A stretch of 64,000 nt of DNA from Caulobacter ginsengisoli (GCF_030814835.1 NZ_JAUSVS010000002.1:620001-684000), one strand, 5' to 3'; counted from the stretch's first letter, positions 8,795 to 17,251 are shown. Made by a program: numbers and translations. Notes: generated by a model not told the origin, from the sequence alone.

Positions 8795-9742
8795 GGGCAG
8801 GGAGAGGCCCGGAGCCGGGCGGGCGTTCAGCGCCTCGCGCTGGAAGCGGAACAGCTCGGCGGGGCGTCCGCCTGTATCGACGTCCAGCCGGCCCAGCCCT
8901 TCGACCAGGCCGGTGCGTTCGACCACCCGGCGGAAGTTCTGTTTGTGCAGCGGCACGCCGGCGATGGCCTCCACGGTGCGTTGCAGGGCCGAGAGGGTGA
9001 ACTCGGTGGGCATCAACTCGAACACCACCGGGCGGTATTTCAGCTTGCCGCGCAGCCGGCCAAGCCCGGTGGCCAGGATGCGGCGGTGGTCGGAGATCAT
9101 CGGCTCGCCGAAGGCCGCCGAAAGGGCGCGGGGCTCGTCCGGGGCGCCGCCCAGGGCGCGGGAGAGGTCGCGGGCCGCCTCGGGGGCCAGGCCCGCCTCG
9201 TAGAGCAGTTCGTAGCGGTCCAGCACCCGCTCCTCGTTCCAGCGTGCGCCGTCCAGGCCGAACGCCAGCCGCGCCCGCGACAGGCGCTGTGGATTCTTGC
9301 CGGCCCAGTCGCGCAGGGCCGGGGCGATGGCGCCTTCGATGGCCGCCGGCGGGCCGCCGCGCCAGTCCTCCCAAGGGAAGTAGCGCTGCCAGGGCGTCCA
9401 GGCGGTGTCGGGGGCGTGGGTGTCGACCGCCGCCGGGGCCAGGGCCAGATAGCCGACCGAGACCACCCGCGCCGCCCCGGCCCCGACCTCGGCCCGGGGG
9501 GCTTCGCGGCCCTTGTCGCCGAAGGTGTAGAGCTGTTCGACATAGCCCAGGTCGAACCGGGTCTGCTCGGTCACATAGGCCCGCATGGCCATCTCGAAGG
9601 TGCGGTCGGCGGCGGGGTCGAACGGGCCGAAGGGCAGGCCCGCCAGGGTCGATTGGGCCGGACGGACGGTCAGCACCACCGCCTCGCCATCACGGATGGC
9701 GATGACCACGGCCGACAGCCCGATGACCACCGCGTCGGTCAT
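8780..9742 (-). CDS. Nudix-like NAD-metabolism regulator (NrtR/COG4111-type)
   Basis: A 320-residue protein. The N-terminal domain resembles Nudix ADP-ribose-sensing proteins (LSAVVIAIRDGEAVVLTVRP, then the VEQLYTFGDKGRE block and RVVSVGYLALAP). The catalytic Nudix box (GX5EX7REUXEEXGU) is degenerate around GLPFGPFDPAADRTFEMAMRAY, so hydrolysis is doubtful. The C terminus (FTLSALQRTVEAIAG...LHKQNFRRVVE) matches the winged-helix region of NrtR-type repressors. This fits the alphaproteobacterial NAD regulator group. The start at 9742 gives MTDAVVIG and overlaps the stop of the phosphatase gene upstream by ATGA; the long in-frame extension upstream of it is antisense noise. Target genes are not visible here. 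Confidence 0.75.
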   Translation of the reverse strand: MTDAVVIGLSAVVIAIRDGEAVVLTVRPAQSTLAGLPFGPFDPAADRTFEMAMRAYVTEQTRFDLGYVEQLYTFGDKGREAPRAEVGAGAARVVSVGYLALAPAAVDTHAPDTAWTPWQRYFPWEDWRGGPPAAIEGAIAPALRDWAGKNPQRLSRARLAFGLDGARWNEERVLDRYELLYEAGLAPEAARDLSRALGGAPDEPRALSAAFGEPMISDHRRILATGLGRLRGKLKYRPVVFELMPTEFTLSALQRTVEAIAGVPLHKQNFRRVVERTGLVEGLGRLDVDTGGRPAELFRFQREALNARPAPGLSLPLLRD

Positions 9743-10275
9743 GCCCCGGACGAACTTGAATGCGGAAAAAGGCTCGGCAGTTCGAAGACGGCGCCGGGAT
9801 AGACATAGTGGCCCTGGCCGATCTCGCGCACCGCCGCCAGCATGCGCCCCTGGCGGCCCAGCAGGTCGTCGGCCAGCCGCACCAGCAGCGGGTTGGGCGT
9901 GGCGCCCGGCGAGGCGGCGCGCAGGGCCCTGGCGATGGTCGCCTCGGGGACGTGCGGGTTGCGCTCGCAGGCCAGGATGAAGGCGGTGGCGGTCGAGCGG
10001 CTGACCCCGGCCCAGCAATGCACCAGCAACGGCGCCTCGCCGCCCCAGCCGACGCCGAAGTCGAGGATGCGGCGGACCATGCTCTCGTCCGGCGCGGCCC
10101 TGCCCGCCTCGGGCTCCCAGATGTCGTCCACCGCCACCTTCAGATGCCGGGCGGGGGCGAAACCCTTGGGGCTCTGGCCGATCAGTTCGGGGTCCAGCAG
10201 GGTGATCAGGTGGGAAGGCTTCTTGAACCGCACCACCGTATCGACGTCGCGAAGGGGGCTGACGATGATGGTCAT
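9739..10275 (-). CDS. Dual-specificity/tyrosine phosphatase family protein
   Basis: A 178-residue protein with the Cys-phosphatase loop HCWAGVSRS at residues 86-94 (nucleophile Cys87, Arg93) and a plausible general acid in VAVDDIWEP upstream. This places it among the small DSP/PTP-like phosphatases. It lies between the HD hydrolase and the Nudix-like regulator on the same strand. It ends in an ATGA overlap with the regulator, so the three probably form an operon. The substrate may be a phosphoprotein or a small phosphorylated molecule; context slightly favours nucleotide or NAD metabolism. Confidence 0.85.
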   Translation of the reverse strand: MTIIVSPLRDVDTVVRFKKPSHLITLLDPELIGQSPKGFAPARHLKVAVDDIWEPEAGRAAPDESMVRRILDFGVGWGGEAPLLVHCWAGVSRSTATAFILACERNPHVPEATIARALRAASPGATPNPLLVRLADDLLGRQGRMLAAVREIGQGHYVYPGAVFELPSLFPHSSSSGA

Positions 10276-10278
10276 GAG

Positions 10279-10974
10279 CTACTCGGTATCGTGAGCCGCC
10301 GGGACGGACTCGTAGCCCGCGGCCTCTGAGAGGACGTGGAAGCGGTGAACATAGCGCGCGCTGGCGTCGTTGGGCGCCAGCGGATCGATGGTCAGGCTGT
10401 AGCCGGCCGGCGGGGCGCCGAAGAAGTCCAGCGATTCGGCGTGGCTGAACCCGGCCAGCTGGGTGGCTTCGAAGAAGGCGCAGGCGCGGTCGGCCTGCTT
10501 GATCAGCTTCTTGATCGGGACCGGCGTCTTGGCCGGCAGGCCAAAGCGGGCATGGATGGCGTGCTCCAGCCGCTCCTCGAAATCCTTGTAGGAGACGCCC
10601 AGCGCCGCCTTGAAGGGGCTGATCATGTCGCCGATGACGTATTCGCTGGCGTCGTGCAGCAGGGCCGCCAATCGCCAGCGCGGCTCCAGGGTCGGCTGGA
10701 TGTGGGCGGCGATCTCTTCGACCACCAGGGAATGCTGGGCGACCGAGAAGCCGTGCTCGCCGATCGTCTGGCCGTTCCAGCGGGCGACGCGGGCCAGGCC
10801 GTGGGCGATATCCTCGATCTCGATATCCATCGGCGAGGGATCAAGCAGGTCCAGGCGCCGTCCGGAAAGCATGCGCTGCCAGGCCCTGGGGGTATTGCGG
10901 CTGTTGCGCGTGGCTCCGGTTCCTTTGGCCACTTCAGGCGTTCCCTTCACTAGTGGGCGATCCAACTGGCGCAT
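10279..10974 (-). CDS. HD-domain hydrolase (YfbR-like phosphohydrolase)
   Basis: A 231-residue HD-superfamily protein. The metal ligands appear as H in GEHGFSVAQHSL, HD in LLHDASEYVIGDM, and a downstream D in KQADRAC. The arrangement resembles YfbR-type 5'-nucleotidases. The region from MLSGRRLDLLDPSP onward is the conserved core; MRQLDRP at 10974 is taken as the start, with the ATG at 10872 as an alternative. The divergent stress-protein gene begins 66 bases away, so the short gap holds both promoters. It heads the run HD, phosphatase, Nudix-like regulator. Confidence 0.8.
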   Translation of the reverse strand: MRQLDRPLVKGTPEVAKGTGATRNSRNTPRAWQRMLSGRRLDLLDPSPMDIEIEDIAHGLARVARWNGQTIGEHGFSVAQHSLVVEEIAAHIQPTLEPRWRLAALLHDASEYVIGDMISPFKAALGVSYKDFEERLEHAIHARFGLPAKTPVPIKKLIKQADRACAFFEATQLAGFSHAESLDFFGAPPAGYSLTIDPLAPNDASARYVHRFHVLSEAAGYESVPAAHDTE

Positions 10975-11040
10975 GGCTTGAGAAAGATCAATGATCCGAA
11001 TTCCACTCAGTGCTGATTTCCACAACGGAGAAGCGAAACA

Positions 11041-11853
11041 ATGAGCTGGGCAAGAATCATGGCGCCGCTGGCCGGTGGCCACGGGGATGGGGAAATCCTC
11101 GGCGCGGCCGCCGAATTGGCCAGGCCGTTCGGGGCTGAGCTGGCGGCGGTGCATGCGCCGGCCGACATCGCCGACCTGATGCCCTGGATGGGCGAAGGGT
11201 TCATGGGCGGTGTGCAGATCACCGCCATGGACAGCCTCAAGGAGGCCGCCGCCGAGGGCGAGCGGGCCGCCAAGGCCGCCGTCGCCGCCTGCGGCTATGA
11301 CAAGACCAGTTTCGTCAGCCTGGAATCCCCCGTCTGGGCGGGCCTTTCCATGGAGGGCCGGCTGTCGGACGTGGTGGTGTTCGGCGGCGAGGCGGCGCGG
11401 GGCAGGGGCCCCCTGGCCGAAGCCTTCCAGCAGGTGGTCGCCGACGAGCAGCGGCCGGTCATCGTCGCCCGCCCGGGCCTGAAGGCCGGCGGTACGGCCC
11501 TGGTCGCCTGGGACGGCGGCAAGGAGGCCAGCCGGGCGGCCCGCACGGCGCTGCCGCTGCTGGAAAAGGCCGGCAAGGTGGTGATCTTCGGCGCCCCACA
11601 GGCCAGTTCGCGCAACTTCGAACCGGCCCGGCTGCAGGAATTCTTCGCCGCCCGGGGCGTCAAGTCGGAACTGGCCCTGATGAGCGAGGGCTCCGACGCC
11701 GCCCCGCTGATCCTGGCCGCCGCCCAGCGGCTGGAGGCCACCCTGGTGGTGGCGGGCGCCTTCGGTCACCCGCGCCTGCAGGAATACATCTTCGGCGGCA
11801 CCACCCGGACCCTGCTCAACAACGACGGGCCATCGCTGTTCCTCTCCCACTAA
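11041..11853 (+). CDS. Universal stress protein (tandem UspA domains)
   Basis: A 270-residue protein containing two UspA-like units. The first begins MSWARIMAPLAGGHGDGEIL and the second starts near residue 155 with GGTALVAWDGGKEASRAARTALPLL. The second unit ends in an ATP-loop-like stretch (LVVAGAFGHPRLQEYIFGGTTRTLL) that resembles the Usp motif G-2x-G-9x-G-S/T. USPs bind ATP and accumulate in starvation and stress. A GGAGAAG ribosome site precedes the ATG. A small gene follows after 26 bases and is probably cotranscribed. Confidence 0.88.
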   Translation: MSWARIMAPLAGGHGDGEILGAAAELARPFGAELAAVHAPADIADLMPWMGEGFMGGVQITAMDSLKEAAAEGERAAKAAVAACGYDKTSFVSLESPVWAGLSMEGRLSDVVVFGGEAARGRGPLAEAFQQVVADEQRPVIVARPGLKAGGTALVAWDGGKEASRAARTALPLLEKAGKVVIFGAPQASSRNFEPARLQEFFAARGVKSELALMSEGSDAAPLILAAAQRLEATLVVAGAFGHPRLQEYIFGGTTRTLLNNDGPSLFLSH

Positions 11854-11879
11854 GCTCTTAAAAAGAAAGAAGAAACGTC

Positions 11880-12251
11880 ATGAGCCTGTCGCGCATCGTC
11901 ATGCGCCTGGGTCGCAATCCCGGCACCGAATTTTCCGGCGGCGACGACCATCGCGGCTACACCCTGGTCGCCCCGCTCACGGCCGACGGCCTGATCGACG
12001 AGGCCGCCTATGCCAAGCACAGGGCCGCCTGCACGGTGCGCCGCTTCGCGCCGGACGAGGATGCGGTCGAGGGCCGGCTGAACCGCCGCGGCCAGCGCTG
12101 GTTCTTCGACTACGACGACGAGGACGCCTCCGACGACGAGCCGCTGCACCGCCTGGGCGAGCACCGCTTCTCGCTGGGCGAATACGTCACCGTCACCGAC
12201 GAGGACGGCCGGCCGCTGACCTACAAGGTGATGGAGGTGGTGGAGGTCTAG
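11880..12251 (+). CDS. Conserved hypothetical protein
   Basis: A 123-residue acidic protein (MSLSRIVMRLGRNPGTEFSG...) with no signal peptide or membrane segment. I do not recognise a named domain. The recurring features are a charged RWFFDYDDEDASDDEP stretch and a compact C terminus (LGEYVTVTDEDGRPLTYKVMEVVEV). It follows the universal stress gene closely, with an A-rich, weak ribosome site (AAAGAAAGAAGAAA). The stop is shared with the convergent lipoprotein gene as CTAG. Cotranscription with the Usp gene suggests a stress role, which is inference only. Confidence 0.7.
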   Translation: MSLSRIVMRLGRNPGTEFSGGDDHRGYTLVAPLTADGLIDEAAYAKHRAACTVRRFAPDEDAVEGRLNRRGQRWFFDYDDEDASDDEPLHRLGEHRFSLGEYVTVTDEDGRPLTYKVMEVVEV

Positions 12252-13000
12252 CCCCCGACGTTGAGCCGGATCAGGTCCTTGGCGGCGCGGAAGGCGCCGT
12301 CGTCGCGGCCGGCTTCGGTCTTGACCTTGACCACGGCCACGGCGATCGGACCGGTCTTGGGTCCGCGGGCCTGGTAGCCGACGGCCTTGTAGCCGGACGC
12401 CCCCTTGTCGGTCAGCACGAAGAAGGCGGTGATGCTGCCGGTCTTGGCGTCCTGCTCGGCGTCGCTGATATGAACCTCGGCGCGGTCGTCGTCGGCGTCG
12501 ACCTTGACCTTGTCGCCGACATTGACCTTGGCCTTGCCGTCCTTGTCGGCGTCCACCTTGATCGCGCCGCCGATATTGACCTTGGCGCTGCCGTCCTTCT
12601 CGGTCTTGATATGAATACCGGGCAGGTCGACGCTGGTCGCCTCGTGGTCTTCGTCGGCCTCGACCTTGGTCGTGACGTCCACCGGCTTGGCCGGCATCAG
12701 CCCGCGCAGTTCGGTCTCGATGGGACCCAGCACCGTCGCGGGATCGCCCGCCTGGATCGCCAGCAGCTTGAGCGTCACCTCAGAGCCCTTGCCGGCGTAG
12801 TTGCAGGACTGGCCGTCGGGGGCGGCGCTGACCAGGGTCAGCTCGCCCTGGCTCTGGGGGCATTCCAGCTTGGCGATGGTCTTGACCGGCTTGTCGCTCG
12901 AGACGCTGACCTCGGTCTTGCTGTAGCTGCCTTCGCGATGACAGGCGGTCAGTCCCAGGGCCGAAACGGCGACGGTGGCGATCAGCAGCAGGCGGGTCAT
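12248..13000 (-). CDS. Hypothetical lipoprotein
   Basis: A 250-residue protein starting MTRLLLIATVAVSALGLTAC, a lipoprotein signal with the lipobox LTAC. The middle contains a charged repeat-like run (IHIKTEKDGSAKVNIGG, IKVDADKDGKAKVNVGD, VKVDADDDRAEVHI) in which a unit of about 17 residues recurs roughly three times. This suggests a beta-solenoid or extended strand region. The start at 13000 is favoured over the in-frame ATG at 13006 because GAGGAG sits eight bases upstream of it. The function is unknown. It ends in a CTAG stop shared with the preceding plus-strand gene. Confidence 0.75.
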   Translation of the reverse strand: MTRLLLIATVAVSALGLTACHREGSYSKTEVSVSSDKPVKTIAKLECPQSQGELTLVSAAPDGQSCNYAGKGSEVTLKLLAIQAGDPATVLGPIETELRGLMPAKPVDVTTKVEADEDHEATSVDLPGIHIKTEKDGSAKVNIGGAIKVDADKDGKAKVNVGDKVKVDADDDRAEVHISDAEQDAKTGSITAFFVLTDKGASGYKAVGYQARGPKTGPIAVAVVKVKTEAGRDDGAFRAAKDLIRLNVGG

Positions 13001-13077
13001 GGGCATAGCTCCTCTACACCACAAGCGTGCGACCGCTTCTGGCGAGGGTCCAGTGAAATCGCGGTAAGCCGGAAAGA

Positions 13078-13947
13078 CTATTGCCCCGGGCGCGAACCGG
13101 CCCCTTCGCGGCGGGCCAGGAAGGCCAGGCGCTCGAAGAGGTGCACGTCCTGCTCGTTCTTCAGGAGGGCGCCGTGGAGGGGCGGGATCAACTTGGTCGG
13201 ATCCTTTTCCTTCAGGGTGTTCTCGTCGATGTCCTCGACCATCAGCAGCTTCAGCCAGTCCAGCAGCTCGGAAGTCGAGGGCTTCTTCTTCAGGCCCGGC
13301 ACCTTGCGCATGTCGTAGAAGATGCGCATCGCCTCGCTGACCAGCTTCTGCTTGATCCCCGGGAAGTGGACATCGACGATGGCGTTCATCGTCTCTTCGT
13401 CGGGGAAGCGGATGTAGTGGAAGAAGCAGCGGCGCAGGAAGGCGTCCGGCAGTTCCTTCTCGTTGTTCGAGGTGATGATCACCACCGGTCGGACCTTGGC
13501 CGAGATGGTCTCGTCGGTCTCGTAGACGTAGAACTCCATCCGATCGAGTTCCTGCAGCAGGTCGTTGGGGAACTCGATATCGGCCTTGTCGATCTCGTCG
13601 ATCAGCAGCACGGGCCGGCCCTCATGGACGAAGGCCTCCCAGAGCTTGCCGCGCTTGATGTAGTTGCGGACGTCCTTGACCCGCTCTTCGCCCAGCTGGC
13701 TGTCGCGCAGGCGGGTGACGGCGTCGTATTCGTAGAGGCCCTGCTGGGCCTTGGTCGTCGACTTGATGTGCCAGGTGATCAGCGGGGCGTTCAGCGCCTT
13801 GGCCACTTCATAGGCCAGCACGGTCTTGCCGGTGCCCGGCTCACCCTTGATCAGCAGCGGCCGCTCGAGCGCGATGGCGGCGTTGACCGCCACCTTCAGG
13901 TCCTCGGTGGCGATATAGTTGTCGGTGCCGGAAAAACGCTCGGTCAT
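13078..13947 (-). CDS. MoxR-family AAA ATPase
   Basis: A 289-residue AAA+ protein. Walker A is GEPGTGKT near residue 36, Walker B is LLIDEIDKAD, sensor 1 is VVIITSNNEKELPDAFLRRC with the arginine finger region, and a lid domain follows. MoxR ATPases act as chaperones that insert metals or assemble complexes, normally with a VWA-domain partner encoded next door. No VWA gene is adjacent here: the next same-strand gene downstream is a lipoprotein. AAGGGGA precedes the ATG at 13947. Confidence 0.9.
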   Translation of the reverse strand: MTERFSGTDNYIATEDLKVAVNAAIALERPLLIKGEPGTGKTVLAYEVAKALNAPLITWHIKSTTKAQQGLYEYDAVTRLRDSQLGEERVKDVRNYIKRGKLWEAFVHEGRPVLLIDEIDKADIEFPNDLLQELDRMEFYVYETDETISAKVRPVVIITSNNEKELPDAFLRRCFFHYIRFPDEETMNAIVDVHFPGIKQKLVSEAMRIFYDMRKVPGLKKKPSTSELLDWLKLLMVEDIDENTLKEKDPTKLIPPLHGALLKNEQDVHLFERLAFLARREGAGSRPGQ

Positions 13948-14045
13948 GCCATCCCCTTGTCGTCGCGCCCTATGTCGTTGGTCGCGCGCGGCGATCCAAA
14001 CAAACGTTCAATTCAGGGGACAGCCTATAGGGCGTATCGCCACAT

Positions 14046-14177
14046 TCAAGCGGGTTTCGGCGGATCGGCCGGATGGGGCTGGGTCTGGGACGGCGGATCG
14101 CTGGCCGGGAAGCTCTCTTCGAGGGCCTCGTCGAGCGCGTCTTCCTCGTGTTGGTCGGGCCCGTCAGTATCAGGCAT
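14046..14177 (-). CDS. Small acidic protein with FPASDP motif
   Basis: A predicted 43-residue protein, MPDTDGPDQHEEDALDEAL..., carrying the motif ALDEALEESFPASDPPS. AGGAG lies eight bases upstream of the ATG at 14177, which is why this start is preferred over the longer in-frame ORF from 14228. I know this motif only as a widespread short uncharacterised sequence in bacteria. The gene directly upstream (14225-14719) ends with the same motif, so the two may be related by duplication of the tail or share a binding partner. Confidence 0.6.
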   Translation of the reverse strand: MPDTDGPDQHEEDALDEALEESFPASDPPSQTQPHPADPPKPA

Positions 14178-14224
14178 GGGCGGAACTCCTGTCCCGCCCA
14201 GCCTGGTCTCGGGCCGGTGGGGCC

Positions 14225-14719
14225 TCAATCGGCGCCGGGGTTGATCGACACCGGGTCCGAGGCGGGGAAGGTTTCCTTCAGGCCCTTGTCGAGCTGCTTG
14301 TCGACGTGCTCGTCGGCCTCCATGGGCTGTTCCTCGGGCGTGTGGTCGCCGTCGTCGGGGATTTCCTGCGGGGGCGTGTCGTCGCCGCCCTCGCCGGGAT
14401 CGCCGCTGGAGGCCTGGTAGTCGTCGGGCTGATCGTCGTCGCTGTCGACATCGTTGGCGGCCGACAGGGTGCGGCGCAGGCCGTCATCGTCGCGACCGGC
14501 CTCAAGGACGTCGCCGTCGACCGCGTCGTCATCGAAATCGGCTTCGTCCAGTTCGCCCTCGTCGCCGTCGAGATCGTCGTCGTCGCTGGCGCTGGTGAAG
14601 TCGCGGACTTCGCGAAGGGTGTCGAAATTGGCGATGTCGCCGCCATCTTTCGTCAGGTTGGTTTCGTCGAAGACCTCGGCGGAATCCTGAGCGTCAAACT
14701 CGGTTGGCATCTGGGGCAT
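14225..14719 (-). CDS. Highly acidic hypothetical protein with C-terminal FPASDP motif
   Basis: A 164-residue, Asp/Glu-rich, probably disordered protein starting MPQMPTEFDAQDSAEVFDE. Its C terminus reads LDKGLKETFPASDPVSINPGAD, the same motif as in the 43-residue protein just downstream. AGGAG precedes the ATG at 14719 at good spacing. The longer in-frame extension upstream (to 15388) is antisense to flmG and is rejected. No enzyme domain is visible. The acidic body and shared tail suggest a binding or stress-related protein, without firm evidence. Confidence 0.65.
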   Translation of the reverse strand: MPQMPTEFDAQDSAEVFDETNLTKDGGDIANFDTLREVRDFTSASDDDDLDGDEGELDEADFDDDAVDGDVLEAGRDDDGLRRTLSAANDVDSDDDQPDDYQASSGDPGEGGDDTPPQEIPDDGDHTPEEQPMEADEHVDKQLDKGLKETFPASDPVSINPGAD

Positions 14720-14781
14720 GTCGAGGGACTCCTGGCTGGGCCACCCCCAGCATCGTCCCCGAAATAACCCCTGCGGACGCC

Positions 14782-16590
14782 TTATGTTCCGGTTGGAAAG
14801 GCCTGGGTCAGCGCCTGGGCGATCTCGTCCATGACCGGCAGCCAGTCGCCAAAGCCCGGCGGCAGGAAGACCCGCGCCTGCGGATACCAGGGCAGGCGCT
14901 CGGTCCCCAGGCGCGACCAGGCGCCGGGCACCGAGATGATCCAGACCGGCGCGCCACAGGCGGCGGCGATGTTGCTGGTGGCGTTGGACGGGGCCAGGAC
15001 CAGGTCCAGGGCGCAGGTCAGGGCGGCGAGGTCGTCCAGGTCGTCCTTCAGGTCGATGCCCGGCGGGGTCCAGATGTTGACGCCCCACTCGGCGGCGGCG
15101 AAGGCGACCTCCTCGTCGCTGACGCCGTACTGCAGGTTGACGAAGGTGATCCCCGGGGTCTTGAGCACCGCCTCCCACTCCTCGAAGGGGGCGAAGAAGC
15201 GGTGGCGGGCGCCGGTGCTGACCAGGCTCTTCCACAGGATGCCGACCTTGGCGCCGGCCGGGGCCTCGGCCAGCACGCCCTTCCAGTAGGCGACCCGCTC
15301 GGGATCGGCGCGCATGAAGCGTTCGCGGTCCGGATAGGCCTCGACGCTGCGGCGGTAGCCGCGCAGCAGGCTGGCCAGGGGCGTCCACAGGTCGAAGGCG
15401 TCCGGATCGGCCAGGAAGGGCGCGCCACGAACCGTGTGGCCATCGATGCGGTAGGTGGCGTGCGGCCCGACCTCGGCGGTGGGGAAGGCGCGCTGGAACA
15501 GGCTGACCAGGCGCGGCTCGACCGCGATGGCCAGGCGGCCCTCGGGGCCCAGATCCGCCAGCACGTCGGGGATCAGGTTGGCGAACAGCACCTCATCGCC
15601 CAGGCCCTGCTCGCCGATGATGACCAAGCGCTTGCCGGCCAGGTCGGAACCCGGCTCCCAGCGCGGCTGGTCGCACATGAAGTTGGTGACGTCGGCGAAC
15701 TGCGGGTCGAGGCGGGCTTCGTAGTCGTCCCAGCCGCCGCCCAGGTCGCCCAGGCAGATGCGGATGGTCGAGCGGGCCAGCTGCATCATCATCCGCTCGG
15801 AGGGGATGATGGCGGCGTCCAGGGCGGCCTGACAGTCGGCCAGCGCCCCCTCCATCTGGCCGATGGCCAGCAAGGCGTTACCGCGGTTGTAGCGGGCCTT
15901 CACGAAGCCCGGATCCCAGCGCAGGGCCTCATTGAAGAAGGTGATGGCGCCCTCGGGATCGCTCTGCTCGGCGATCACCGAGCCCAGGGTGTTCCATAGC
16001 AGCGGATCGTCGGGCTTGCCCATGATGGCGGGCTTGAGCACCTCGACCGCTTCGTCGAAGCGGTTCTGGTCGCGGATGGCGCAGGCCAGGTTGTTGGCCG
16101 CCTCATAGCTTTGCGGATAGCGGCGCAGATAATGGGCGAACAGCTTCTCGGCCGTCTCCTTCATGCCCATGCGATAGGCCAGGCGGCCCATGTCGTTGGC
16201 GATCTCGGCCTGGTCGGGCAGCAGGCCCAGGGCCATTTCGTAGGCCCGCACCGAGTTGGCGAAGTCGCCGGCCTTTTCCCGGGCGATGGCCAGCAGGTAC
16301 CAGCCCACGCCGTTCTTCTCGTCCATCTCCAGGGCCTTGATCGCCCATTCGCCGGCGGCCTTGGCGTCTTCGTTCCGGATCGCCGCCACGGCGTTCTGCA
16401 GCATGGGTTCGATCGAGGCGGCCTTTAGTTCCCGCACCGCCTGGTCCAGCCGGGCCAGCGCCGCGGCCGAGGCCGAGTCGCCGGCCGTGCCGACCGCCAT
16501 CCGGGCCCGGGCCGGTTCGATCGCGGCTTCCGGGAAACCCAGGGCCGTGGCCGAGGCCGCGGTCTTCAGGCGTGGCGGGGGAAGGGACAT
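14782..16590 (-). CDS. flmG: TPR-glycosyltransferase, flagellin modification (FlmG/FlbA-like)
   Basis: A 602-residue protein with TPR repeats over roughly residues 50-280 (for example NGVGWYLLAIAREKAGDFANSV, YEAANNLACAIRDQNRFDEAV, ARYNRGNALLAIGQMEGAL). A C-terminal glycosyltransferase-like domain follows (LVIIGEQGLGDEVLFANLIPD, VGILWKSLVSTGARHRFFAPF, LVLAPSNATSNIAAACGAPVW). In Caulobacter, FlmG (older name FlbA region) binds flagellins with its TPR part and transfers pseudaminic-acid-type sugar with its GT part. Its position divergent to flbT-flaF and the flagellins supports this role. A CtrA box lies 72 bases upstream, consistent with the cell-cycle control known for FlmG. CGGAG precedes the ATG. 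The function is confident; the exact symbol is less so. Confidence 0.82.
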   Translation of the reverse strand: MSLPPPRLKTAASATALGFPEAAIEPARARMAVGTAGDSASAAALARLDQAVRELKAASIEPMLQNAVAAIRNEDAKAAGEWAIKALEMDEKNGVGWYLLAIAREKAGDFANSVRAYEMALGLLPDQAEIANDMGRLAYRMGMKETAEKLFAHYLRRYPQSYEAANNLACAIRDQNRFDEAVEVLKPAIMGKPDDPLLWNTLGSVIAEQSDPEGAITFFNEALRWDPGFVKARYNRGNALLAIGQMEGALADCQAALDAAIIPSERMMMQLARSTIRICLGDLGGGWDDYEARLDPQFADVTNFMCDQPRWEPGSDLAGKRLVIIGEQGLGDEVLFANLIPDVLADLGPEGRLAIAVEPRLVSLFQRAFPTAEVGPHATYRIDGHTVRGAPFLADPDAFDLWTPLASLLRGYRRSVEAYPDRERFMRADPERVAYWKGVLAEAPAGAKVGILWKSLVSTGARHRFFAPFEEWEAVLKTPGITFVNLQYGVSDEEVAFAAAEWGVNIWTPPGIDLKDDLDDLAALTCALDLVLAPSNATSNIAAACGAPVWIISVPGAWSRLGTERLPWYPQARVFLPPGFGDWLPVMDEIAQALTQAFPTGT

Positions 16591-16661
16591 GAGTTGGCTC
16601 CGAAAGAGCGGGGCGCCGAAACGGCGGGCGCCGCGCGTAGCTCCTAGGTGCGCCAGCTTGC

Positions 16662-16676
16662 TTAATCCCCGCTTAA
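16662..16676. promoter_or_regulatory. CtrA-binding box between flmG and flbT
   Basis: TTAA-TCCCCGC-TTAA, an exact TTAA-N7-TTAA match to the CtrA consensus, in the divergent intergenic region 16591-16825. It lies 72 bases upstream of flmG and 150 bases upstream of flbT. A lone TTAACC half-site lies at about 16724. The remaining region holds no further gene. Confidence 0.75.
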
Positions 16677-16825
16677 TCAGCGACCACAGGTCGCGGACCC
16701 ATCGCCGCAGGGGCAATCAACCGTTAACCAGCGCTCGCTAGCGTGAAATGGTTGTTTCCCGCCCTTGCCGGCGGAAGGCGACGATCGGGGGCGGTCCCTG
16801 ACGGGGCCGTATCGGAGTTGGTCAT

Positions 16826-17251
16826 TTGCCGCTGAAACTGTCGCTTAAGCCGGGTGAGCGCTTCGTGCTGAACGGCGCCGTCGTGCAGAACGGCGATCGC
16901 CGTGGCGTGCTGATCCTGCAGAACAAGGCGTCGGTCCTTCGCGAGAAGGACATCATGCAGGAGGAAGACGCCTGCACCCCCGCACGGCGGATCTATTTCC
17001 CCGTGATGATGATGTATCTCGATGAGGCGGGAGCGGCGCGCTACTACGACGAGTTCGTGCGCCGGCTGACCGAATTCATCGGCGTCATCTCGAACCCGAA
17101 CATTCTGGCCGACGGCGTCGCCATCTCCCGCCACGTGATGGGCAAGGAGTACTACAAGGCGCTGATGCTCTGCCGCAAACTGGTTGACTACGAAGACGAG
17201 AGGTTGGGCCATGTCGCTACAGGCGTATCAACGGGTCGCGGCGAGGGCTGA
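16826..17251 (+). CDS. flbT: Flagellar biosynthesis repressor FlbT
   Basis: A 141-residue protein beginning [20 protein letters not shown] and continuing [15 protein letters not shown] and [25 protein letters not shown], all characteristic of FlbT. In Caulobacter FlbT binds the 5' leader of flagellin mRNA and promotes its decay until the hook is complete. The start is a TTG, with GGAG eight bases upstream; no ATG or GTG fits the conserved N terminus. Its 3' end overlaps the flaF start by 41 bases, giving tight coupling. Confidence 0.96.
   Translation: MPLKLSLKPGERFVLNGAVVQNGDRRGVLILQNKASVLREKDIMQEEDACTPARRIYFPVMMMYLDEAGAARYYDEFVRRLTEFIGVISNPNILADGVAISRHVMGKEYYKALMLCRKLVDYEDERLGHVATGVSTGRGEG

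Noticed and set aside
15389-16716. Upstream extensions of flmG and of the acidic-protein frame
   Set aside because: The conserved N terminus and a ribosome site place flmG's start at 16590. The acidic protein's extension (14720-15388) is a shadow of flmG.
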